Positions 9,300-22,147 of a DNA stretch of 64,000 nt are shown piece by piece. The stretch's first letter is position 1; each line of letters starts with the position of its first letter. Both the position numbers and the translations under genes were made by a program. This DNA is from Caldilineaceae bacterium. Its GTDB lineage: Bacteria > Chloroflexota > Anaerolineae > Caldilineales > Caldilineaceae. Under the pieces are notes generated by a model, which saw only the letters and a list, made by a program, of their open reading frames with translations, ran no database searches and was not told the DNA's origin. The stretch is taken from contig JALSIX010000014.1 in assembly GCA_026989655.1 (NCBI GenBank), positions 1-64,000 on the forward strand, read 5' to 3'.

Positions 9300-10442
9300 A
9301 TGGAACGACGACGGTTTCTTGGTCTGGCTGCCAAGGGCGCGCTGGGCGCGGCCGCGCTGGGGCTGGCAGGGTGCCAGCAGGTGCCCGGGGCCGCGCCTGC
9401 ATCCCAGCTCCAGGCAGAGGCGGCTGCAGACAGCGGGCTGCCGGAGATCAGCTGGCAGATGGCCACCAGCTGGCCCCCCTCCCTGGACACCATCTTCGGC
9501 GGTGCCCAGGTCTTCGCGGACCGGGTGGCCGCCATGAGCGGTGGCAAGTTCCGGATCGACGTGCGCGCGGCGGGTGAGCTGGCCCCGGGCCTGGAGGTGC
9601 TCAACGTGGTGGAGGAGGGCGCGGTGCCCATCGGCCACACCGCGTCCTACTACTATGTGGGCAAGAGCCCGGTGACGGCCTTCGGCACCGCGCTGCCCTT
9701 TGGCCTGACGGCCCGGCAGAACAACGCCTGGTTCTACGAGGGAGGCGGCCTGGCCATGCTCCAGGAGTTCTACCGGGAGCGCTTCGGCGTGATCCAGTTC
9801 CCGGCCGGGAACACGGGCGTGCAGATGGGCGGCTGGTTCAACAAGGAGATCCAGTCCCTGGCGGACATGCAGGGGCTGAAGATGCGCATCCCCGGCCTGG
9901 GGGCCAAGGTGATGGATCGGCTGGGCGTGTTGGTGCAGGTGCTGCCGGGCGGCGAGATCTTCCAGGCCCTACAGACCGGCGCCATCGACGCCGCGGAATG
10001 GGTGGGGCCCTACGACGACCAGAAGCTGAGCTTCCACAAGGCGGCCCAGTTCTACTACTACCCCGGCTGGTGGGAGCCCGGCCCAGCCCTGGAGGTCCAG
10101 ATCAACCTGCAGGAGTGGGAGGCCCTGCCTGAGATCTACCAGGAGATCATCAAGACCGCCGCGTTCGAGGCCAACATGATCATGCTGGCCCGCTACGACG
10201 CGAAGAACCCCGCGGCCCTGAAGCAGCTCCTGGAAGAGGGCGGCATCACCCTGCTCCCCTTCCCGGACGACGTGATGAAGGCGGCCGAGGAGGCGGCCTT
10301 CGAGCTCTTCGACGAGTTCTCCGCCCAGGACGCCGACTTCGCGGCCGTCTTCAAGGAGTGGCTGGCCTTCCGAGATGCCATCCAGGGGTGGCACGGCCTG
10401 GCCGAGACCGCGTACCTGGAGTACGTGGGACAGGACCGCTGA
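9300..10442 (+). CDS. dctP: TRAP transporter substrate-binding lipoprotein, TakP-like (2-oxo acid type)
   Basis: A 380-residue solute-binding protein that captures a carboxylate outside the membrane for a tripartite ATP-independent transporter. The start is set by AAAGGAG upstream of the ATG at 9300. It gives an N-terminus with a twin-arginine-like RRRF motif and a lipobox LAGC (Cys25), so it is probably exported by Tat and lipid-anchored. The motifs [20 protein letters not shown] and [11 protein letters not shown] match the TakP branch, whose Rhodobacter member binds pyruvate and other 2-oxo acids; that specificity is carried over by similarity. The two permease genes lie just downstream on the opposite strand, converging on it across a shared terminator. 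Confidence 0.9.
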   Translation: MERRRFLGLAAKGALGAAALGLAGCQQVPGAAPASQLQAEAAADSGLPEISWQMATSWPPSLDTIFGGAQVFADRVAAMSGGKFRIDVRAAGELAPGLEVLNVVEEGAVPIGHTASYYYVGKSPVTAFGTALPFGLTARQNNAWFYEGGGLAMLQEFYRERFGVIQFPAGNTGVQMGGWFNKEIQSLADMQGLKMRIPGLGAKVMDRLGVLVQVLPGGEIFQALQTGAIDAAEWVGPYDDQKLSFHKAAQFYYYPGWWEPGPALEVQINLQEWEALPEIYQEIIKTAAFEANMIMLARYDAKNPAALKQLLEEGGITLLPFPDDVMKAAEEAAFELFDEFSAQDADFAAVFKEWLAFRDAIQGWHGLAETAYLEYVGQDR

Positions 10443-10467
10443 ACCGGCCCCACCCCACACCCGCGGC

Positions 10468-10502
10468 AAAAAGGGCCTGGGCAAGCCTGCCCAGGCCCTT
10501 TT
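10468..10502. terminator. Bidirectional intrinsic terminator between convergent TRAP genes
   Basis: A perfect 12-bp stem (10471-10482 with 10489-10500) and a 6-nt loop are flanked by an A-run on the left and a T-run on the right. It can therefore end transcripts from both the binding-protein gene and the permease operon. Confidence 0.92.
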
Positions 10503-10544
10503 CCATGGGTCTTGCCCGGGACTCCCAGCCCAGACGTGTCGGGC

Positions 10545-11879
10545 TCAACCGCCGCCCTGCTGTACCAGCCAGGTCACGGTCTGGGGGAAGAGGATCACGA
10601 TGATCAGGGCCAAGCCCTGAAGGAACATGAACGGGATGGCCCCCTTGTGGATGTCGATGGTCTTGACCTCCGGAGGCGCCACGGACTGGAGGTAGAAGAG
10701 GGAGAAGCCCACAGGGGGAGAGATGAAGGCCATGTTCAGATTGATGGCCATCATCACGCCGAACCAGACCAGATCCACGCCCAGGGCCTGGGCCGCGGGG
10801 ACGAAGAGAGGCATGGCGATGAAGCTGATCTCGATGAACTCCAGGTTGATGCCCAGGAGAAAGATGGCGATGTTGGCCACGATGACGAAGCCCCAGTAAC
10901 CGCCGGGCAGGTTGATGAGGAGCTGCTGGACGTAGTCCTGGCCACCCAGGCGGTCGAAGACCAGGCCGAAGAAGGTGGAGCAGAAGAGGATCATGATCAC
11001 CAGGGCCGTGATGTTCGCGGTGGAGCGGGCCGCGTCCTTGATCAGCTTCCAGTTCAGGTTGCGGTTCATGGCCGTCAGCAGACAGGCCCCGATGGAGCCC
11101 ACCGCGCCGGCCTCGGTGGGGGTGGCGATGCCCTGGAAGATGCTGCCCAAGACCGCGAAGATGAGCAGGACCGGGGGCACCACGGAGACCATGACCTCCC
11201 GGACCAGCTGCCAGCCCTGGTGGGTGCGGGCCTCCGGCGGCAGGGGAGGCGCCCAGTCTCGACGGATGAAGGCCACCACCACCACGTAGAGCGCGTAGAG
11301 ACCCGAGAGGATCAGCCCGGGGATGAGCGCGCCCAGGAAGAGATCGCCCACGCCCACGCCGATCTGATCGCTGAGCACCACCAACACCAGGCTGGGGGGA
11401 AGGAGCTGGGCCATGGTGCCCGAGGCCACGATGGCCCCGGTGGCCAGTTGGTGGTTGTAGCCGTAGCGCACCATCACCGGCAGGGAGAGGAGCCCCATGA
11501 CGATCACCGTCGCGGCCACCACCCCCGTGGCCGCGGCCAACAGGGTGCCCACGATCACCACCGTCAGGGCCAGGCCACCGGGCAGAGGGCCCAGGACGAT
11601 GCCGATGGTGGTCAACAGCCGCTCGGCCAGGCCGGATTTCTCGAACACCGCGCCCATGAAGACGAAGTAGATGATGGCCAACAGGGTGAAGTCCGACATG
11701 GTGCCGAACCAGCGGTTGGGCAGCAGCTTGAGCCAGTTCAGGTTGAAGACGCCCACCAACAGGCCCAGGACCATGAAGAGGAAGGCGGAGCCGGCAAAGG
11801 AGAAGGCCACCGGGTAGCCGTAGAGGATCAGCACGAAGAAGAAGACGAACATCGCGATGGCGAGCCACTCAAAGCCCAT
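10545..11879 (-). CDS. dctM: TRAP transporter large permease subunit (DctM)
   Basis: A 444-residue integral membrane protein with about 12-13 hydrophobic helices spread along its length. It is the sodium-coupled transport channel of the TRAP system. Typical DctM sequences are visible, including the proline- and glycine-rich loops [16 protein letters not shown] and [14 protein letters not shown] and the late motif [19 protein letters not shown]. The ATG at 11879 has GGAG upstream. It is the second gene after dctQ on the minus strand. The binding protein is encoded on the other strand, so the three subunits are not one transcript here. Confidence 0.95.
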   Translation of the reverse strand: MGFEWLAIAMFVFFFVLILYGYPVAFSFAGSAFLFMVLGLLVGVFNLNWLKLLPNRWFGTMSDFTLLAIIYFVFMGAVFEKSGLAERLLTTIGIVLGPLPGGLALTVVIVGTLLAAATGVVAATVIVMGLLSLPVMVRYGYNHQLATGAIVASGTMAQLLPPSLVLVVLSDQIGVGVGDLFLGALIPGLILSGLYALYVVVVAFIRRDWAPPLPPEARTHQGWQLVREVMVSVVPPVLLIFAVLGSIFQGIATPTEAGAVGSIGACLLTAMNRNLNWKLIKDAARSTANITALVIMILFCSTFFGLVFDRLGGQDYVQQLLINLPGGYWGFVIVANIAIFLLGINLEFIEISFIAMPLFVPAAQALGVDLVWFGVMMAINLNMAFISPPVGFSLFYLQSVAPPEVKTIDIHKGAIPFMFLQGLALIIVILFPQTVTWLVQQGGG

Positions 11880-12001
11880 GGTTCATCTCCGCTGTGGATG
11901 GGCGCACTGCAGGACAGGACAGGATGGATCGAATATCGAATGGAGTGGGCCGACGGATGGGCCCAGCGAGAGGGCCTCCCAGAGCCGGCTCCGGGAGAGC
12001 C

Positions 12002-12571
12002 CTATTCCAGGCGGAGAGGCTGCTCACCGCCCAGCTCCTCCACCTGGGCCTCCTCCCCACGGATCACCCGATAGAGCTTGATCTCCTCGGCAATGGCCTG
12101 GAGCAACAGGGTGCCGAAGGCCACCAGGATCATGGACTTGATGGGCGCCCGGGGCAGCCCCCCCGGATCCGGGGACATCTCCCAGTAGCGCCAGGAGGTG
12201 AGCACCGGGCTGACGGTCACCCAGATCCCGATGATACAGTAGGGGATCAGGAAGATCAGGTGCCCCCAGAAGTCCAACATGGCCTTCCGGCGGACGGGCC
12301 AGTGCGCGTAGATGAAGTCCACCCGCACGTTGATCCCGTGCTTCATGATGTAGGCAAAGCCCAGGAAGAAGACCAGGGAGAAGAGATACCACTGGGTCTC
12401 GATGAAGACGTTGGAGGAGAGGCGGACACCGAGGAAACGGCCGATGTAGCGCACGAGCACGTTGTAGAAGCCCACGGCCACGGTGAGGACCACCAGGTAC
12501 ATGGAGAGGTTGCCCAGGATCTCCGAGAGGGTGTCCACGAACTGGATGTACGTGTCCGCTATCCGACGCAT
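12002..12571 (-). CDS. dctQ: TRAP transporter small permease subunit (DctQ)
   Basis: A 189-residue protein with four predicted membrane helices, the usual size and shape of the small TRAP permease that pairs with DctM. The conserved-looking core [18 protein letters not shown] is typical of the family. The frame is open further upstream. A good promoter at 12633-12661 would start transcription near 12626, so the ATG at 12571 ([10 protein letters not shown]) is the most sensible start, although its ribosome binding site is weak. The ATG at 12619 would leave almost no leader. dctM follows 122 bp downstream. Confidence 0.85.
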   Translation of the reverse strand: MRRIADTYIQFVDTLSEILGNLSMYLVVLTVAVGFYNVLVRYIGRFLGVRLSSNVFIETQWYLFSLVFFLGFAYIMKHGINVRVDFIYAHWPVRRKAMLDFWGHLIFLIPYCIIGIWVTVSPVLTSWRYWEMSPDPGGLPRAPIKSMILVAFGTLLLQAIAEEIKLYRVIRGEEAQVEELGGEQPLRLE

Positions 12572-12632
12572 GGAGGGTCGCTCCCACAGGGCTGGACGGG
12601 ACAGGAGAAGAGATGGCATGGGGGATGGGCCA

Positions 12633-12661
12633 ATCATAATGCGGATCCAGGGATCGCGCAA
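12633..12661 (-). promoter_or_regulatory. Promoter of the dctQM operon
   Basis: On the minus strand TTGCGC (12661-12656) is followed after 17 bp by TATGAT (12638-12633). The same TTGCGC -35 box occurs before the ATP synthase operon. Confidence 0.7.
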
Positions 12662-12767
12662 ACTGCCAGGAAGGCCGGATCCAGGGAAGGAGCGCCCCCA
12701 GGGCCCCGGACATCCGTGACCCAGGCCGCCGCCCGAATTCCCGGGCAGATCCCGCCGGAAAGTCCGT

Positions 12768-12798
12768 TTGGTCAGACCCCATGCCCCTCTGGTATAAT
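12768..12798 (+). promoter_or_regulatory. Probable promoter of the pterin-binding methyltransferase gene
   Basis: A perfect TATAAT (12793-12798) lies about 128 bp before the GTG start. The best -35 is TTGGTC (12768-12773) with a 19-bp spacer, which is weak. The rest of the 355-bp divergent gap holds the dctQ promoter. I saw no riboswitch in the leader. Confidence 0.55.
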
Positions 12799-12925
12799 GC
12801 CCTGCGGTGTGCTCCGGACACAGTTCGCCTCCTGTGGGGGCCGTGCCCCGTTTCCGACGCATCCTGTGTCCTGGGCTTCACGTATCGGGCCCGTCCGCGA
12901 CCATCCCGCTTCCCGAGGTACCGCT

Positions 12926-13870
12926 GTGGAGACCATCGTCCGATCCCCGACCCAGGCCGTTGTCATCGGCCCAGACCGCCCCTTTGTGATCATCGGTGAA
13001 CGGATCAACCCCACGGGACGCAAGAAGCTGGCTGCGGAGATGATGGCCGGCGACTTTCGCCGGGTGGTGCAGGATGCCCTGGCCCAGGTGGAGGCCGGCG
13101 CCCAGATCCTGGACATCAACGCCGGCGTCCCCAGCGCGGAGCCGGAGAAGATCGAGCCGGAGCTCATGGCCCGGGCCATCGAAGAGGTCCAGGCCGTCAC
13201 GGATGTCCCCCTGTGCATCGACAGCAGTGTGGTGCCGGCCCTGATCGCGGGCCTGCAGGTGGCCAAGGGACGCCCCATCGTCAACAGCGTCACCGGGGAG
13301 GAGGAACGGCTGGAGGCCATCCTGCCCGTGGTGGCCGAGTACAAGGTGCCGGTGATCGCGATCAGCAACGACGAGTCCGGCATCAGCTACGATCCGCAGG
13401 TGCGCTTCCAGGTGGCCAAGAAGATCGTGGAGCGGGCCGAGCGCTACGGCATCCCCCGAGAGGACGTCATCGTCGATCCCCTGGCCATGCCGGTGGGCGC
13501 GGTGAACACGGCCGGCCGGGACCTCTTCACCATCGTGCGCCTGGTCCGAGAGGAGCTGGGCTGCAACTGCGTGTGCGGCGCCAGCAACATCAGCTTCGGC
13601 ATGCCCAACCGCCCCCTGCTCAACGCGGTCTTCCTGGCCATGGCCATGGCCGCGGGCCTGACCTGTGCCATCACCAATCCCCTGGAGCCGGAGATCCGCC
13701 GGGCCATCTACGCGGCGGACCTGCTCCTGGGGCACGACGAAGGGGCCATGCGCTACCTCACGGCCATGCGCGAGGCGGTGCCCTCCGGCAGCTCCGCCGG
13801 GGGGGACAGCCGCCGACGCGACCGAGAGGCCCGGCGGGCTGCCCGGCGAGCTCGCCGGGGATCGACATAG
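12926..13870 (+). CDS. Pterin-binding (dihydropteroate synthase-like) methyltetrahydrofolate methyltransferase
   Basis: A 314-residue TIM-barrel protein of the pterin-binding superfamily. It is closer to the methyltetrahydrofolate:corrinoid methyltransferases (MetH folate domain, AcsE type) than to the sulfonamide-target DHPS. Supporting motifs are GERINPTGRKK at the N-terminus, ILDINAG, PLCIDSS, NSVTGEEERL, SNDESGI, DPLAMPVG and CGASNISFGMPNRPLLN, the last with the pterin/methyl-activating Asn. It would pass a methyl group from methyl-THF to a cobalamin protein. No corrinoid protein is encoded nearby. The start is GTG with GAGG upstream. The last 25 residues are a very basic, Arg-rich tail. 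Confidence 0.8.
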   Translation: METIVRSPTQAVVIGPDRPFVIIGERINPTGRKKLAAEMMAGDFRRVVQDALAQVEAGAQILDINAGVPSAEPEKIEPELMARAIEEVQAVTDVPLCIDSSVVPALIAGLQVAKGRPIVNSVTGEEERLEAILPVVAEYKVPVIAISNDESGISYDPQVRFQVAKKIVERAERYGIPREDVIVDPLAMPVGAVNTAGRDLFTIVRLVREELGCNCVCGASNISFGMPNRPLLNAVFLAMAMAAGLTCAITNPLEPEIRRAIYAADLLLGHDEGAMRYLTAMREAVPSGSSAGGDSRRRDREARRAARRARRGST

Positions 13871-13896
13871 CCGTGCACACCAGGCCATGTGAAAAT

Positions 13897-13925
13897 TTGC
13901 GCAATTTTCCCGGGACGACTATAAT
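13897..13925 (+). promoter_or_regulatory. Promoter of the ATP synthase operon
   Basis: TTGCGC (13897-13902), a 17-bp spacer and a perfect TATAAT (13920-13925) lie in a short AT-rich island, 48 bp before the first operon gene. Confidence 0.8.
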
Positions 13926-13973
13926 GGCGTGGTATCCGCGCCAGAGCGACGCATTGGGACTGGGGAAGGCGGC

Positions 13974-14237
13974 ATGGTCCGCTTGCAGTGGCAACAGATC
14001 CTCAGGGCCTACGTGGTGGGGATCGGGATCCCCGTGCTGCTCGGTGCGTTGGCCCAGTGGGCCATGCCCGGCCGGTTCCCTTTCCTGTTCATCGGGGCCC
14101 TGGCAGCCATCCCCCTGGCCGTCTTCCTCGGGGTGCGGGCCGTCTGGCCCACGCTCCAGGTGACGGAGGAGGAGGCCGGAAGGGCAGATGGATGCGTGCC
14201 GGGCGGATGCGGGGACGAGAGGCCCCGGGCATCCTGA
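13974..14237 (+). CDS. atpI: AtpI-like small membrane protein heading the ATP synthase operon
   Basis: A short protein of 87 residues with two hydrophobic helices (about 10-30 and 36-56) and a polar tail. Position and topology match the small AtpI/AtpZ-type proteins that often lead ATP synthase operons and help assemble the c-ring or bring in ions; sequence similarity alone is weak. The ATG at 13974 follows GGGGAAGG. An in-frame GTG at 13929 lies only about 10 bp past the -10 box and is unlikely. atpB begins 79 bp downstream. Confidence 0.6.
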   Translation: MVRLQWQQILRAYVVGIGIPVLLGALAQWAMPGRFPFLFIGALAAIPLAVFLGVRAVWPTLQVTEEEAGRADGCVPGGCGDERPRAS

Positions 14238-14303
14238 GAGGGACAGCCCCCGTCCTCCAGCCTCCCACGGTCCCCAACGACATCGGCCTGTCTTCGCCCA
14301 TAG

Positions 14304-15752
<1,449 letters not shown>

Positions 15753-15827
15753 GGCAGCCCCCCTGGGGCGCAGGCCAGGACGGCAGGACCGGCACGGCAC
15801 CGGACACGAACGAGAGGAGGTAGGGCC

Positions 15828-16337
15828 TTGGAAGTTCTAGACCGACTTGGCATCACCTGGCAGCTGTTGCTCTCCCAGATCGTGAACTTCGGCCTCCTGA
15901 TGTTGTTGCTGCGGATGTTGCTGTACCGTCCGGTGCTCAACATGCTGGAGCAGCGCAAGGAGCGCATCGCCCAGAGCCTCCGGGACGCGGAGCGGGCGGC
16001 CCAGGCTGCCGCCGAGGCCGAGAAGGAGAAGGCCGCCATCCTGGAGGAGGCCCGCCGAGAGGCCCAGGAGATCCGGGCCCAGGCTGCCCGGGAGGCGGAG
16101 AAGATCGCCCAGGAGATCCGGGCCCGGGCCGAGCAGGAGGCCACCGAGATCCGGGTGAAGGCCCAACAGGAGGCCGAGGCCCAGATGGAGGCCGTCCTCA
16201 TGGAGGCCAAGAAGCGGATCGCGGACCTGGCCATCGCGGCCGCGGAGCAGATCCTGGGCCGGGAGCTGGCCAACCGGGAGGAGCACGAGCGCTTCGTGGA
16301 CGAGTTCCTGGCCCAGCAACTGGGAGGCACCCCATGA
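15828..16337 (+). CDS. atpF: ATP synthase subunit b (peripheral stalk)
   Basis: A 169-residue protein with one N-terminal membrane helix (about residues 10-30), then a long charged helix full of Ala, Glu, Arg and Gln (about 40-150) that dimerises as the outer stalk. The start is TTG at 15828 with a strong AGGAGG site. The 3' end overlaps the atpH start by 4 bases (ATGA), so the two are translationally coupled. Confidence 0.96.
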   Translation: MEVLDRLGITWQLLLSQIVNFGLLMLLLRMLLYRPVLNMLEQRKERIAQSLRDAERAAQAAAEAEKEKAAILEEARREAQEIRAQAAREAEKIAQEIRARAEQEATEIRVKAQQEAEAQMEAVLMEAKKRIADLAIAAAEQILGRELANREEHERFVDEFLAQQLGGTP

Positions 16338-16867
16338 CCACCGACCGCGCCAAGGCCAGCCGCTACGCGCAGGCCATCCTGGAGGCCGTGGTCGAACAGT
16401 GGCAGTCCATCCTGGATGCCGTGGCCGAGGCCCTGGCCCAGAACCCCGAGGTCGCGGCCGTGGTGGAGGATCCGGGCAAGGACCTGGAAGCCCGCTTCGG
16501 GGCCCTGGAACCGTTCCTGCCCGAGAACACCCCCCCAGAGGTGCGCAACTTCCTGCGGCTGCTCATCCAGTCCCACGACGTGGCGCTGTTGCCCATGGTC
16601 TCGGCCGCGCTGAGGGCCGAACTGGTCGGCCAGGAGCGGCCCCTCACCGCGGAGATCATCAGCGCGGTGGAGCTGACCGAGGACCAGAAGGAGCAGATCC
16701 GCCAGCGGCTGCAGGCCCAGTACGGCGAGGGCCTCTCCTTCTCCTTCCGGGTGGATCCCTCCCTCCTGGGGGGGCTGCGGATCCGGGTGGGCGACAAGCT
16801 CATCGACAACTCCGTGGCCAGCCGCCTGAGCACCCTACGGGAGATGGTGGCCGCGGCCGCGCGTTGA
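16334..16867 (+). CDS. atpH: ATP synthase subunit delta
   Basis: A 177-residue stalk protein joining F1 to subunit b (OSCP family). It has the typical N-terminal helical domain beginning [15 protein letters not shown] and a C-terminal part containing [19 protein letters not shown], then the [21 protein letters not shown] sequence that marks the family. It starts inside the stop of atpF. atpA follows after 150 bp. Confidence 0.95.
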   Translation: MTTDRAKASRYAQAILEAVVEQWQSILDAVAEALAQNPEVAAVVEDPGKDLEARFGALEPFLPENTPPEVRNFLRLLIQSHDVALLPMVSAALRAELVGQERPLTAEIISAVELTEDQKEQIRQRLQAQYGEGLSFSFRVDPSLLGGLRIRVGDKLIDNSVASRLSTLREMVAAAAR

Positions 16868-17017
16868 GCGCGGCCCCAGGCGGAACGTGGATGTCTTCGC
16901 TGGGATACGGGCGTTGGGACCGACCGCGGAGAGGGCCGGCAGGGCCCTCCGGTGGCCCGGGGGCCGTCCAGGGCACCGGATCTCCTTTGCGGTCCAACGA
17001 AAGGGAGAGGCAAGCCG

Positions 17018-18553
<1,536 letters not shown>

Positions 18554-18566
18554 GGGAGGGAGCCCT

Positions 18567-19442
18567 TTGGCCAGCACACGCGAGATCCGACGCCGCATCC
18601 GCTCTGTCAAGAACATCGCCCAGGTCACCAAGGCCATGGAGGCCGTGGCCGCCTCCCGCATGCGCCGGGCCCAGCAACAGGTCCAGGCCACCCGGCCCTA
18701 CGCGCACAAGGCCCAGGAGGTCCTCAGCTACATCGCCCGCCTCCCGGCCCTGGAGGACCAGCTGGATGTGCTCATCCAGCCCCGGCCGGAGATCCGTCGG
18801 GTGGGCATCCTCCTGGTCACCGCGGACCGGGGTCTGGCCGGAGGGTTCAACGCCAACGTGATCCGCACAGCGGCCCGCTTCATGCGGGAACGTCGAGCCG
18901 CCGGCCAGGAGGTGGAGGTGGTCGCGGTGGGCCGCAAGGGGCGAGACTGGCTCCTGCGCTACGACCCAGTCATCCGGGCCGAGTTCATCCGCCTGCCCGA
19001 TCCGCCCACCAGCGCAGATGTGGGGCCCATCACCCGGATCCTCATCGACGATTTCTCCTCGGGCCATTTCGACGAGGTCCACATGATCTACACGGACTTC
19101 GTCAACACCCTGGTGCAGCGGCCGGTGGTCCGCAAGCTGCTGCCCATCGAGCCCGCGGAGCCATCGGTCTACATGGCCCCGGACTACATCTTCGAGCCCA
19201 GCCCCCAGGCGGTCCTGCGCCAGATCCTGTACGGCTTCACCGAGGTGCTGGTGCTCCAGGCCCTCTACGAGTCCCTGGCCAGCGAGCACTCGGCCCGGAT
19301 GGTGGCCATGCGCAACGCCACCGAGGCGGCCTTCGACCTGGTGGACGAACTCACCCTGACCTACAACAAGGCCCGCCAGGAGGGCATCACCCGGGAGCTC
19401 ATGGACATCGTGGGCGGCGCGGTGGCCCTGGAGCGGCAGTAG
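18567..19442 (+). CDS. atpG: ATP synthase subunit gamma (F1 central shaft)
   Basis: A 291-residue rotor shaft. The N-terminal helix [33 protein letters not shown] and the C-terminal helix with [13 protein letters not shown] and [13 protein letters not shown]...IVGGAVAL are classic gamma signatures forming the coiled coil. The start is TTG with GGGAGGGAG upstream, the third TTG start in this operon. Confidence 0.97.
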   Translation: MASTREIRRRIRSVKNIAQVTKAMEAVAASRMRRAQQQVQATRPYAHKAQEVLSYIARLPALEDQLDVLIQPRPEIRRVGILLVTADRGLAGGFNANVIRTAARFMRERRAAGQEVEVVAVGRKGRDWLLRYDPVIRAEFIRLPDPPTSADVGPITRILIDDFSSGHFDEVHMIYTDFVNTLVQRPVVRKLLPIEPAEPSVYMAPDYIFEPSPQAVLRQILYGFTEVLVLQALYESLASEHSARMVAMRNATEAAFDLVDELTLTYNKARQEGITRELMDIVGGAVALERQ

Positions 19443-19463
19443 CGGCAGATGTACAGGCGGTAG

Positions 19464-20915
<1,452 letters not shown>

Positions 20916-20955
20916 ACGGCCTGCCCAGCCACCGAACCCACACAGGGGGGCCGGC

Positions 20956-21411
20956 ATGACCATCCAAGTGGAGATCGTGACCCCTCGCCGCCAGCTCTTC
21001 GGCGGCGAGGTCAAGATGGTGATCCTGCCCGGGGTGGAGGGACAGATGGGGATCATGGGCGGCCATGCTCCCCTGCTCACCATCCTGGACATCGGCGAGA
21101 TCGTCCTCTACCCGGAGGAAGGAGAGCCTATCTACGTGGCCGTCGGCGGCGGAGTGGCCGAGGTCCGGCCCGACAAGGTGATCGTGCTGGCCCGCTCCGC
21201 GGAACGGGCCGAGGAGATCGACATCGAGCGGGCCCAGGCCGCGCTGGAACGGGCCCGGGAGCTGCTGAAGACCCGCCCCCCAGAGGAGCGGGCACCGGTG
21301 GAGGCCGCGCTGCGGCGCAGCCTGGCCCGCCTGAAGGTGGCCCGACGCCGTCGGGCACCCACCCGACCGGGGGTCTACGTGGAGGACCGAGAGGAGGCCC
21401 CCACCCCTTGA
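20956..21411 (+). CDS. atpC: ATP synthase subunit epsilon
   Basis: A 151-residue subunit at the foot of the rotor that can inhibit ATP hydrolysis. The N-terminal beta sandwich is clear ([33 protein letters not shown]). The C-terminal helical part is longer and more basic than usual ([11 protein letters not shown]) and ends in a Pro/Glu tail. It is the last gene of the operon and is followed within 25 bp by a strong terminator. Confidence 0.95.
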   Translation: MTIQVEIVTPRRQLFGGEVKMVILPGVEGQMGIMGGHAPLLTILDIGEIVLYPEEGEPIYVAVGGGVAEVRPDKVIVLARSAERAEEIDIERAQAALERARELLKTRPPEERAPVEAALRRSLARLKVARRRRAPTRPGVYVEDREEAPTP

Positions 21412-21432
21412 GGGGCCGCACCCATGGTCAGG

Positions 21433-21466
21433 AAGAGGCGCGGGGATGGTCCCCGCGCCTCTTTTC
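21433..21466 (+). terminator. Intrinsic terminator of the ATP synthase operon
   Basis: A 14-bp stem (21433-21446 with 21450-21463) closes on a 3-nt loop (TGG) and runs into TTTT. It directly follows the atpC stop. Confidence 0.93.
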
Positions 21467-21774
21467 GTTTCGCCCCCCTCCCCCGTGCACGAAACCCGGC
21501 CAGGCCCAGGCGGCCGCCATCCACTGTCTCGGTCGGTCCACCCAGGAGCCGGACAGGCCGGAATCCGTGCGACGAGCGAGGAGATCGTCGCCCGTTTGGA
21601 AGCATGCCTACCGACAGCTCGGGACCTCCTGGCCTATCCTCTACAAATCCCCCCTCCACCAGCCCTCCCATATCCACCGGGTACGCCCGAGCGGATCCAG
21701 GCCCGGGCCGACAACGACGAGCCGGAAAACGAGGCCTTCCCTTCGCCGTCGTGCCCATGCGCTGATCGCCCCCG

Positions 21775-21973
21775 ATGGTGCCGGTGTGCCATGGACCCAT
21801 GCCCAAACAGCATACGCCGGAGGCCTCCTGTGCCCGGGGAAGTGGGGGACAACGAGGGACAACGCAGGTGGAAACGGGTGAAATTCCCGCGCCCCGCCAC
21901 GGGCCCGGGCAACGCCATCGGCATGGGAAAGGAGACAGGGTAGACCCACGGGCCTTTCGAGCCATGGCACCAT
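21775..21973 (+). promoter_or_regulatory. Cobalamin (B12) riboswitch-like element
   Basis: The outer P1 stem pairs perfectly: ATGGTGCC (21775-21782) with GGCACCAT (21966-21973). Inside, in the expected order, are a GGGAAG segment (21837-21842), a hairpin with CGGG / TGAAATT loop / CCCG (about 21884-21898), the adjoining box GCGCCCCGCCAC (to 21900), a GGGAAAGG segment near 21925, and CGAGCC just before the P1 3' strand. These match the conserved features of adenosylcobalamin riboswitches. The next plus-strand gene is the SARP regulator 174 bp downstream. No terminator or ribosome-binding-site sequestering stem is obvious. Of the 736-bp gap between atpC and the regulator, the remainder holds no gene that I can support. 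Confidence 0.72.
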
Positions 21974-22147
21974 GGAGGAGATCCTGGAATCCCCCGATCG
22001 ATACACACCCCCCAGTGTCGTAGATGGCCGTGCTTTGCCGCGCAGAAGCCCCCCGAGGAGGGCCCGCGAAAAGAGAAAGCGCCCCGGCCGGAACCCGGTC
22101 CAAACAGGTTGCGGCCCGGTGGAGAATATGATACGGTGGCAAGCGCC

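Noticed and set aside
12799-12925. Riboswitch (cobalamin, THF or SAH type) in the leader of the methyltransferase gene
   Set aside because: Searched by eye for the conserved boxes and stems; none was convincing.
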